The notes under the pieces: model-generated
The model's database searches: none
What the model was told of the DNA's origin: nothing
What the model saw: the letters and a program-made list of their open reading frames with translations, nothing else
Shown here: piece by piece, positions 49,415-57,961 of the stretch
Layout: each line of letters opens with the position of its first letter
Position numbering within the stretch: the stretch's first letter is position 1
Translations under genes and position numbers: made by a program
Source: Takakia lepidozioides
Lineage: Eukaryota; Streptophyta; Takakiopsida; Takakiales; Takakiaceae
Length of the DNA: 64,000 nt
Direction: 5' to 3'
Assembly (NCBI GenBank): GCA_030704615.1
Contig: CM060731.1
Location: 17,918,001-17,982,000 of the forward strand

Positions 49415-49908
49415 AACAAGTTCATACTAGTGTTGGACCGGTATAAACATTTCATACCAGCCAGGGTCTGGTATTGTTGGTGAAGAGGCCTTCTTCATAC
49501 CTGGCAGGTAAAGGTATCAAAGTAGATATTAAACTTTTAATGTACCAGTCTGGTATCTACAATGTTTTTGTTTGGCTTGGTATGGTATGCATCAGTATTG
49601 CAAATTTCAAATCTCATATTGGGGGTATCAATACTGGTATCAATACTTTTATTAAGTGCACCACTTCAGCCGCGGAGTGCTCTTATTTATAATAACAAGG
49701 GAAAAATGGTAAGGAAAAAATAAAAAATAACCTTACAAGAGCCATACAGGCTGATAAATGAGACACTTCTCCAAGCCTAAGCAGATTTTTGAATGGCAAA
49801 ATCAGAGCACTCTACTCTTCTTCTTCAAACAAGCCAACCTCCCCCAGCTCATCTTCACACTCCTCTATCAGCTCAGCTTCTGCAGAATAATATTCTGAAA
49901 CTGAATGC

Positions 49909-52382
49909 TTAGCTAGTGGGCACCCTATCATCACTTGGCCAATTCTGGTAAATCATAATTAGAGCATCCAAATTTCTGACCCCTAATCTGCAGCGACGTA
50001 AACTAGTGAGGACTCCTGCCATTGAAAAAAGATGTTCAGTCTCGATCTGGCTGCAAGGGATGGCTAAAATCTGCTTGGCCAAGAATGACACATTAGGGAA
50101 CCTTGAAGCACTTTCCACCATTGCAAAGGAGAAGCTGCTTCCTCCTCCTTCACAACAAGACATCGAAAAAGGGACAACTCGGACCTCAGCAAACATGTGT
50201 CTCTTGCGCTAGGCCTGCCAGGTGGATATAAACTGTTCTCTTCTTCTTTTTCGGGTAGGTTCTCCATGGTCACATCCAATACTTTTAACTTCTCTATTTC
50301 TTCTGCCTGAAATGCCCCGACGGGATGCAATTCTGACATGCAGCATACAATGTGGCTTCCTGTTCATCACTTAGACTTTCAATCCAATCATACTCCACAA
50401 TTTCCCTTGGTCTTCTGGATTCTGCCAATAGTCCTGCTTTCTTGGTGTTTACCTGTATTTTCTCCTTCCCGTGGTGTATGGTTAACAGGTGACTCCACCA
50501 GTCATGGAATACCTTAGCTTGTTTAAGCCAAGGTCTGAAGCATTGTACATTCATCCTCTGTACTCTTTAATCCACCCCACAAACCTACCACACTCATGTC
50601 ATATACGTTGTGCATTCGTCTAAAGTTTTAGTCATGCATCTTCCTGTCATGCTTTCTTGCATTTGCTATTTCTTTTCAAGCTGATAAGGCTTACGACATG
50701 GTTGCCCTTATGCTTGATCAACGCTTCAAGGGATTACAGTGTGTGACTAAGTTCATTGGAAGGGACAGAGCCAAAATTGTTGTTCAGGAGTATGACAATA
50801 AGGCTGTAATTCCTTTGCTTGTGAGTAAATTTTTGAATCCAGGTGTACCAGGAGCAGACATTATGACCAGTCAGTTACAGAAAAGATTGGGCCTTAGACA
50901 CATGGAACCAGCACCCTTCACAGTAAGAATGGCTGACCAGAGATGTGTACAGCCACTAGGTCTGATAAGAGGAGTTAAGATCCAAATAATTCACAGCCTC
51001 CTGAGCCATTTTGCAATACAGGATCTCAAGTTCTGAATCTGAGTCTCCATAGTGCAATTCTGGGACAGCCCCTGCACGTCGGTTGGCCTCACCTGCTAAC
51101 TTAAGGGAGATCATAATAGCTGCATGCAAAGCATCGGACAACAACCAGTACCCACAGGTCTGGTTTAGAACACACTGAGTTACAAGGGGATGTTAGGCTA
51201 GAAGGCACCCGAGCCTGTAGCAAGAAACTCTGCCTGCCGTAGCAAATGTTAATTGCATTTGCGTAAGCCAATGTTTCTTGAAATAGCACAACTTTGTTGG
51301 CAAACCTTGTTTTTACTGGCATCTTGAGCTTTCTGGTAGGCAGGCCTGTCAATGCAATCGCGATCCCATTCCTGACGGCCCTTCCCGGACTTCTTAGTCC
51401 ATGTGATGGTTTTTCTGGAGTGCAGACTGAGCATTCTTCAAGGACACTTCTTTCATACCCGCACAAACCTTGGTATCATTAGTAGCATACTGACAAGCTT
51501 TTGAGAGAGCATGACCAAAACAGTACCCAGCAAAAGGTTTTTGCAGCTGTAATGGGGCACAGGTGACCACGGTAGAGTAACAAGGTTTGACCCCTCATCC
51601 TTGACGTAGGCTAGTATTTGTCTGTGAGTTTGTCTTGAGCAAGCAGGGGTTTAACAAGACCAGCCAAAGCAGACCCGGCAGTGTCTGGTGCCTCGAACAA
51701 GCCCACAGTAACATGTTGCGGCTGCCACTGATCATCAATAAAGTTAACTACAAGGGCAAAGGTATCCATTCCTGCCCTTGACATCCACACAAGTCAAATG
51801 TCACGCTAGCAGTGGCATAGGTAGCAAGAGCAGGCAAAACATATAGCTCCATGGTCTGAGCTAGCATATGAGGGATGTGCTCTTTCACTAGGGCTTTTCT
51901 GGTGGGAAATCTAATCTTGGGATCCCTGCGCATAACCAATCTCCGCAACCAAGGGGATTCTACAACACATAAAGACTCATAGCCCTTTGCAATGAAAATA
52001 ACCAAGTCCTCTATGAATTTTAGTTGAGGAGGGTCTTGTTATTGATAACCAGTACCTTCTCCTCCAAAATACTCAGTTATGGCAGAAGGATGAACCCCTT
52101 TGCGTTTTTTGGACTTTTGTCTTGCATCAGCTTAAGATGTAGACTCAACAATGAATCGCTCGAAATCAGCGGGGTGCTCGTTATGAAGATGTTTCTTCAT
52201 ACTGGTGGAACCATGCGCTGGATTATATTGCACGATGCCCTTGCGGGAGCGGGTAGTGCTGCCAGTGCTGCGTTGGGACTCACTGGATGTCCGAGCCTGT
52301 GGAGCCCACACACTGCTGCTGCGATGATAAGGAACCCAAAATCTTGCATTCTCTTGCAAACCCAGCATACTTCACCCGCCAC
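49909..52382 (-). pseudogene. hAT transposase, frameshifted and rearranged
   Basis: Order on the minus strand: BED-type finger (52382-52132: CWVCKR in one frame, GSTSMKKHLHNEH in another). Core start (52005-51748: FIAKGYESLCVVESPWLRRL, MLAQTMELYVLPALATYA, SVTFDL with the first catalytic Asp). Middle (51434-51249: KTITWTKKSGKGRQEWDRD; 51300-51240 NKVVLFQETLAYANAINICY). 51144-50956 (ALHAAIMISLKLAGEANRRA). Then ELSLFRCLVVKEEEAASPLQ (50215-50130) and the dimerisation domain FPNVSFLAKQILAIPCSQIE, HLFSMAGVLTSLRRCR (50120-49930). Several frameshifts separate the pieces. A block that belongs between 50956 and 50550 lies on the opposite strand instead (50683-50830). Confidence 0.8.
50683..50990 (+). 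pseudogene. Inverted hAT block plus retropepsin-like piece
   Basis: On the plus strand, opposite to the rest of the transposase: ADKAYDMVALMLDQRFKGLQ and IGRDRAKIVVQEYDNKAVIP, a typical hAT transposase segment. Directly behind it, in the same frame, comes MTSQLQKRLGLRHMEPAPFT and RMADQRCVQPLGLIRGVKI, which resembles the aspartic-protease region of Ty3/gypsy retroelements (LGL ... MAD ... PLG). The block is preceded by CTATTTCTTTTCAAG, which looks like a splice acceptor. Confidence 0.6.
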
Positions 52383-53483
52383 AAGGCACCCTCCTCAGCA
52401 GTCTAAATGTCAGCCACTGTCTCAGTAGGCCCCTCCACATCAGATCCTATGCATGGTGTCTCTAGGATGTCGTCACTTGTGACTACAGTATCTCCACCTT
52501 CATCCGCCAGACATTCCAGCTCAAACTCACTGAACGAGTACCCTTCCATGGTAGTTACAAAGTAGAATCCAGTAGCATACAAGCAGATAAGAAAAACCAG
52601 ATGAGAAAACCCCAAGCCCAACTACAAAACTGAAAATCCTAACCCCTATCCTCCCAGATTTGTGTTCAGTAAAATCCACTGTAGATCACACTGGCAAGAA
52701 GGAATGCTGTCAATGTGAACCATAGCTGCATGGACACCAGCCACCATGCAACCAGCAAGAAAACTACAGAACAACGCATCCTCATAAGTCTACGATGATT
52801 TCAGGAGACAATTTTGGGAGGCAGTTCATGTGCTCAGAGTTCACTAATGCATCCTATACCCTACATGAGTAAAGTAAACAACAATGAAAGGCAAGCATAA
52901 GGGAAAGAGAGGCGTACCCTAAAGCATCTCATCAATATCAGCAACTTCCTCAATATTGACAGCCCCCAAAATCGCCATTCAGATCGCCTCAATCAAAGAG
53001 CCGCAACTCTCCATTGCTGCACCCTAAATCCCTAACGCTCCACATATTGATACCTAGGGTGCAAGCGACGGCGGAAGACAGGCTACTGGTATCGACAAAG
53101 CTGCGTTCCTTGTAATACCAGGCTGGTCTGGTAGGAGCCCAGGTATTAGTTTTATTTTCTTGGCCCCAATATGTTCTGCCCAGGGTATTGCCAGTTTCTT
53201 ATACCCGCCTGGTCTGGTACCCTGCTACAATACCCTTACCTGTGCTGATACCCCGCCTCGCCCCCATATACCGGTCCAACACTGGTTCATACCTGTAACC
53301 AAAATGCAGCTCCTGGCTGTCTCCACACGAGCTAGACTGCAGACCCGGCCCTTGGGCACTTGTTATGGCTGTGGAGGAAATGCCCTCGACAGTAAGTAAA
53401 CAGACAACATCCAAGGGACGGTGAACAACCAAGCGGCTGCATAGTTCTAGTGACATGAAGCAAGACTTCTAAGAAATGAACTT

Positions 53484-53885
53484 TTACCAGTATTCCCCAC
53501 AAGAACAAACCCCATTTTGGAAGTGGTGAAAGTGGTCTGTATCCAGTACAGATTCTTGATTACACGTAAAGGCATCCCGGACTCTGCTGATTAACCCAAA
53601 AGCAATGGACAGCTTCTCGCTGTGGTGGCAAAGAGAGAATTCCTTTTGATCCTCCATATCTTTCAATACAAAGTGCGTGTTATGCACATACCTTGCCTCC
53701 TTCATCTTCCCAGACAATCTTCTCAGCTCAGCATGGATTTCCTCAACTTGTAGATGCAATTTGCCATCTACCACCAACGGAGGTACCCCCAAGCAGCAGC
53801 GACCTGGCTCCTTCTGACAAGTCTGACTGTCTTCCATTTTCTCACCATTGCAACAACGTGGAAGTGGCAGCATCCTGTCTATCGG
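53484..53885 (-). pseudogene. Decayed E+/DYW domain of the second PDF-PPR gene
   Basis: In a frame shifted by one from the PPR frame, the minus strand encodes KMEDSQTCQKEPGRCC (E+ remnant), VDGKLHLQVEEIHAELRRLS, YVHNTHFVLKDMEDQKEFSL, CHHSEKLSIAFGLIS (deaminase H-x-E) and DTDHFHHFQNGVCSCGEYW with a stop, a DYW-type C-terminus. The segment that should lie between FGLIS and DTDHF, containing the second zinc half-site C-x2-C-H, is missing; only RVRDAFTCNQESVL remains. About 20 residues are also missing at the junction with the PPR part. Confidence 0.85.
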
Positions 53886-53886
53886 A

Positions 53887-56592
53887 CTAGAGGATAGATT
53901 TTGCTGCACGCTCTGCCACCTCCACATTGCCATAAACTTTGCATGCACCAAGCAACGCTTTCCACACCACGGCATCTGGTTTGATTGACATTTTGTTGAT
54001 GAACTCCTCTGCCTCATCCAACCACCCCGCCCGGCCGAAAAGGTCCACCATGCAGCCAAAGTGCTCCACCGTAGGGGTGAGGCCATGATCTTGACTCAAG
54101 GAATCAAAATAATGTCTACCTTCATCCACTAGGCCCCCATGGCTACATGCAGAGAGAACACCTATAAAGGTGATACTATTTGGCTTCAGCCCTTCCTTTA
54201 GCATTCCTTCAAATAGTTGTAGGGCCTCCCTGTGACAGCCATGCTGTGCATATGCTGCAATCATCACACTCCATGACACCACATTCCGTTCGGCCATACC
54301 GTCAAACACTCCCTTTGCATCCTTGATGCTCCCACATTTGGCATGCATATCCACTAGGGCAGTGTCCAAAATAACATCTGGTACAATCCCAGCTTTCATG
54401 ATGTCAGCATGGACCTCTTTGCCCTTTTCCACGGCTGCTAGGCTGGCACAAGCATTACAAACACAAACAAACGTGACGTGGTTGGGCTTCACCCCTTTTC
54501 GCATCATTTGCTCATAGGTCTCCAAAGCCTCCATCCCACATCCACTCTGGGCATATCCTGTGATCATCGCATTCCATGACACCACATTTCGTTCAGCCAT
54601 ATTTTTGAACACTTCCTTTGCATCCTTGCTGCTCCCACATTTGGCATACATGTCCACGAGGGCAGTGTCCAAAATGATATTTGGAACAATTCCAGCTTGC
54701 AGAATGCCAGCATGGACCTCTTTGGCCTTTTCCAGGGCTGCAAGGCTGGCACATGCATTGCAAATGCCAACAAATGTGGCCTGGTTGGGCTTCACCCCTT
54801 CCCGCATCATTTGCTCATAGGTCTCCAAAGCCTCCATCCCAAACCCATTCTGGGCATATCCTGCAATCATGGCATTCCAAGACACCACATTTCGCTGAGT
54901 CATATTGTCAAACACTCCCTTTGCATCCTGGATGCTCCGACATTTGGCATACATATCCACAAGGGTATTTTCCAAAACAATATCGGGTACAATCCCAGCT
55001 TTCATGATGTCAGCATGAAGCTCTTTGGCCTTTTCCAGAGCTGCAAGGCTGGCACACGCATTGCAAGCGCAAATAAACGTGACACAGTTTGGTTTCACCC
55101 CTTCCCGCACCATTTGCTTATGGGTGTCCAAAGCCTCCATGCCACACCCATGCTGGGCATATCCTGCAATCATTGCATTCCATGAGACCACAGTACGATC
55201 TTTTATATTGTTGAAGACTACCTTTGCATCCTCAATCCTCCCACATTTGGCATACATATCCAAGAGAGCAGTGTCCAGAATGACATCTGGTACGATCCCA
55301 GCTTGCATGATGTCGGCATGGACGTCTTTGCCCTTTTCCAGGTCTGCCAGGTTGGCACATGCCTTGAGAACGCAAATGAACGTGACCTGGTTGGGTCTCA
55401 CCCCTTCCAACATCATTTGTTCATAGATCTCCAAAGCCTCCATCCCACATCCTTTCTGGGCGTATCCTGCGATCATTGCAGTCCATGACACCACAGTTCG
55501 TTCAGTCATACTGTTGAACACTCCCTTTGCATCCTCGATGCTCCCACATTTGGCATACATGTCCAAGAGGGTACTTTTCAAAATGGAATTTGGAACAATT
55601 CCAGCTTTCATGATGTCAGCATGGACCTCTTTGCCCCTTTCCAGGCTTTCCAGGATGGCACACGCCTTGAGAACACAAACAAAGGTGACCTGGTTGGGTG
55701 TCACCCCTTCCCGAGTCAGTTGCTTATAGGTGTCGAAGGCCTCCCCACAATATCCCTGCTTAGCATATCCTGCAATCATTGTATTCCACGTACTCAAACC
55801 TCTTTCAGGCATTATGTCAAAAACTTGGCGTGCATCGACAGCACTCCCACACTTGGCATGCATGTTGACAAGGGTGTTGTATAGAAAGATGTCCGGTTTG
55901 AATCCACTTTGGATAATGTGGGCGTGCACCTGCTTTCCCTCTGCTAGGCCTTTCACCTTGATGCACTCCTGTAAGAGAGAGATATAAGTCTTCGAATTTG
56001 CAGAAATGCCTCCTTGGTTCAAAATCTGCAGCGCCTCTTTCAATTGCCCTGCCTTACATAGTGTTCTCACATCCCTACAACTTTCAAAAGAGTTCGACAT
56101 GGTGGGGTTGCGTGACTTACACAACTGTGCTGTTTTCAATTGCCCATCCACCCATAGAGGGTTTTCGTAGCTACCAATCCATATCTCCTCGTTAGTAGTC
56201 TTGTGCTTGAAATCTCGTCGTCCAGGATGGACCTTTGTGCCTCCATTGTCCCACCATTGACTGGGGTCTGTCAAATAGTCCTCCAACGCCTTCTCCATGC
56301 CTTTAATGCCTCCTTGCTCATCCCCCTGTCTATGAACTTGGTCCTCCTCTACTGCCGTCCACTGCCCCGCAATCGGCTTGAAACTCTTTGAAGCAAATCT
56401 CGATGCAATGCAGTTCGCCGAATGCACAGGGGTCCCGTAGAGAGTGGACAGTAAACACCTTTGTGAAGCTCTGAGAATAGGGCGAGTCTCGCAATCAGCG
56501 TAGCTTCGGGGAGGCTGGAGTGGGCACTCCGAGGTGCCAAGGGAACTTGTGGAGGCTGCCAAGCGCGCAATGCTTATTGTACTCGCTGCCAT
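53887..56592 (-). CDS. PDF-motif / PLS-class PPR fusion protein
   Basis: A single open frame of 901 residues from the ATG at 56592 (the frame is open 45 codons further up, but MAASTISIARLAASTSSLGT looks like the start of an organelle transit peptide). Residues about 101-151 form a PDF motif: YLTDPSQWWDNGGTK, GRRDFKHKTTNEEIWIGSYE, NPLW. This motif is known from OSB proteins, where it contributes to single-stranded DNA binding in mitochondria or plastids. From about residue 205 follow seven PLS triads, then L2/S2 and the start of E (LLGACKVYGNVEVAERAAKS). The 5th/last residue pairs in S and P motifs read NG, NN, ST, TN, TT, NN, NN, NN, TN, NN, TN, SN. The frame ends at SIL, just before the shifted DYW remnant. 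No intron interrupts the PDF motif, unlike the paralogue at 22-25 kb. Confidence 0.88.
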   Translation of the reverse strand: MAASTISIARLAASTSSLGTSECPLQPPRSYADCETRPILRASQRCLLSTLYGTPVHSANCIASRFASKSFKPIAGQWTAVEEDQVHRQGDEQGGIKGMEKALEDYLTDPSQWWDNGGTKVHPGRRDFKHKTTNEEIWIGSYENPLWVDGQLKTAQLCKSRNPTMSNSFESCRDVRTLCKAGQLKEALQILNQGGISANSKTYISLLQECIKVKGLAEGKQVHAHIIQSGFKPDIFLYNTLVNMHAKCGSAVDARQVFDIMPERGLSTWNTMIAGYAKQGYCGEAFDTYKQLTREGVTPNQVTFVCVLKACAILESLERGKEVHADIMKAGIVPNSILKSTLLDMYAKCGSIEDAKGVFNSMTERTVVSWTAMIAGYAQKGCGMEALEIYEQMMLEGVRPNQVTFICVLKACANLADLEKGKDVHADIMQAGIVPDVILDTALLDMYAKCGRIEDAKVVFNNIKDRTVVSWNAMIAGYAQHGCGMEALDTHKQMVREGVKPNCVTFICACNACASLAALEKAKELHADIMKAGIVPDIVLENTLVDMYAKCRSIQDAKGVFDNMTQRNVVSWNAMIAGYAQNGFGMEALETYEQMMREGVKPNQATFVGICNACASLAALEKAKEVHAGILQAGIVPNIILDTALVDMYAKCGSSKDAKEVFKNMAERNVVSWNAMITGYAQSGCGMEALETYEQMMRKGVKPNHVTFVCVCNACASLAAVEKGKEVHADIMKAGIVPDVILDTALVDMHAKCGSIKDAKGVFDGMAERNVVSWSVMIAAYAQHGCHREALQLFEGMLKEGLKPNSITFIGVLSACSHGGLVDEGRHYFDSLSQDHGLTPTVEHFGCMVDLFGRAGWLDEAEEFINKMSIKPDAVVWKALLGACKVYGNVEVAERAAKSIL
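56140..56292 (-). other. PDF motif (OSB-type ssDNA-binding motif) in the PPR fusion
   Basis: Key residues: D-P-S-Q-W-W-D, then R-D-F-K-H-K and E-I-W-I, then N-P-L-W. The spacing matches the roughly 50-residue PDF motif of organellar ssDNA-binding proteins, with P of 'PDF' replaced by R here. Confidence 0.75.
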
Positions 56593-57115
56593 GGCTACCC
56601 CTTCTCGAACTGTTGCGCCCTGCGCTGCAACCTTCCAGTGTGTAGGTTGGAAGCTGTTGTACAGAGCCCAGTTAGAGCAGATCTGCTTCCAATAAAAAGA
56701 TGGTCGGTATCCGCTGTCGCTGACCACCCTGATCCAGCCCCTACTGAGGTCCCTTGATTAACCAACAGCAATCGATCTCTCTCTTCCTCTCTCTCGGACA
56801 CATCCATACATAAGAGCTGTGAATTGAACCCAGCCGCTTCAAGGACAGAGGTGTAACGGTAGACTACATATATGTGCCAGCCATGAGACTAACACATTGG
56901 AACATAATCAACTCCTCGGAAAGGGAATTCATCACACACTAATTCCTAAGCTGAATTGCTCCCCAAGACCTAGAAAATGTGCCGGGGAGAGAGAGGATGA
57001 CAATTTCCAGCAAAGCTTGGCATTGCATCTTGTTGTCTGTTTCTCTTTGTAATCTAACCGGCATTATTCACCTTTTTGCCTCGATTGCCCCACCATTGAA
57101 AAGTGTTCATTCCAC

Positions 57116-57557
57116 AGCTTCTCCTCGTCTCTGTTAGCTGTATTGAGATACTTTCGTGCAGCCACATTGGCCGAGGCATGGATAGCTGAAGGAGCAGGGA
57201 TGGAGTGTGGGTCCAGATTCACCCAAGAGAACCGGATTTCAAGCGCAAGATTACCTATGATCCCCTGTGATCGATCTATAGCTACAAGAAACCTGAAGGG
57301 CTAGATGCTCAACTGGTGGCGGCAGTGGCGGCACAATTCATAAAACCAGGCGCTGCTAATGAAGGCACCTTCTTCAACACATTTCAGCAGCCTGTTTTGA
57401 CCCTCTTATCAGAGTTGTCCCTATTTTTTTGTGTTGAACTCTGCAAGTTAGCTCGTTGGGTGGATCTACGGAGATTTGGAGTGATGTTTGACATGTTACT
57501 GCCAATAAGGCGACTGTAGAGTAGCCAAAAACAGCTAACAGAGACGAGGAGAAGCTG
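57116..57557. mobile_element. 442-bp segment with perfect 27-bp terminal inverted repeats
   Basis: 57116-57142 (starts CAGCTTCTCCTCGTCTCTGT) and 57531-57557 (its exact reverse complement) bound a segment with one short open frame (57316-57519) of no known family. No target duplication is seen next to the ends. It is probably a MITE-like element. Confidence 0.65.
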
Positions 57558-57563
57558 CGGAAC

Positions 57564-57629
57564 GCCCCGGAATTGTTTGTAGCCAGGCAATAAATGCCTC
57601 TGCTCCCTGGCTAAAAGGAATTCCGGGGC
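57564..57629. repeat. Two-step hairpin
   Basis: GCCCCGGAATT pairs with AATTCCGGGGC, and inside it TAGCCAGG pairs with CCTGGCTA. The element sits 7 bases beyond the 442-bp TIR segment. Confidence 0.75.
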
Positions 57630-57693
57630 TACAAAGAATGGAGAAGAAGACGGAAGGAAAGGAACCTGCGTATTAATAGCTCTCCTACTCAGG

Positions 57694-57721
57694 GGATTAG
57701 GGTTAGGGCTAGGGTTAGGGC
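57694..57721 (-). promoter_or_regulatory. Telo-box-like repeats upstream of LSG1
   Basis: GATTAGGGTTAGGGCTAGGG and TTAGGGCTAG; on the minus strand CCCTAACCCTA units. Telo-boxes (AAACCCTAA type) are known promoter elements of plant ribosomal-protein and ribosome-biogenesis genes, and LSG1 is one of these. The site lies about 240 bp upstream of the ATG. Confidence 0.55.
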
Positions 57722-57961
57722 TAGCTCTGAATAACACAGCTACCAGCTGGTAGGTGGGCATCCCTCCTTCCCTCGCTCTTTCGTCTCCACCCACCTCCTG
57801 AGCGGGGTGTAGCTGTTGGTCTCATTTCTGATACGTGTCTCTACTGCGACGCGATTGTAACCTGTGACCTTACTGAAACCCAAAAGAATTAGCATAGTCT
57901 TTGTTGTAGAGAGTTGAGAGTTGAGAAGAAGGGCAAGAGGCAAGGGCAGGTGTGGAGAACC

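Larger units (their letters stand above)
49428..53284 (-). mobile_element. hAT transposon, 3857 bp, degenerate transposase
   Basis: The ends are TAGTGTTGGACCGGTAT (left) and ATACCGGTCCAACACTG (right, the inverted copy). The element is flanked by an exact 8-bp target duplication GTTCATAC at 49420-49427 and 53285-53292. Both ends carry many GGTAT/ATACC subterminal repeats. On the minus strand it encodes, in broken frames, a BED-type finger, the hAT core and the C-terminal dimerisation domain. The copy is dead in coding terms, but its ends are intact. Its right end lies about 190 bp below the stop of the PDF-PPR gene's DYW remnant. Confidence 0.9.
56593..57961. other. Divergent upstream region of PPR fusion and LSG1; short TIR element and foldback
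   Basis: Shared upstream region of two divergent genes. It holds a 442-bp segment bounded by 27-bp inverted repeats (57116-57557), a hairpin (57564-57629) and a telomere-like TTAGGG stretch (57694-57721). No gene is recognised. Confidence 0.6.

Noticed and set aside
54323-55987. Plus-strand open frames across the PPR fusion gene
   Set aside because: They repeat with the PPR period and are antisense shadows of the array.
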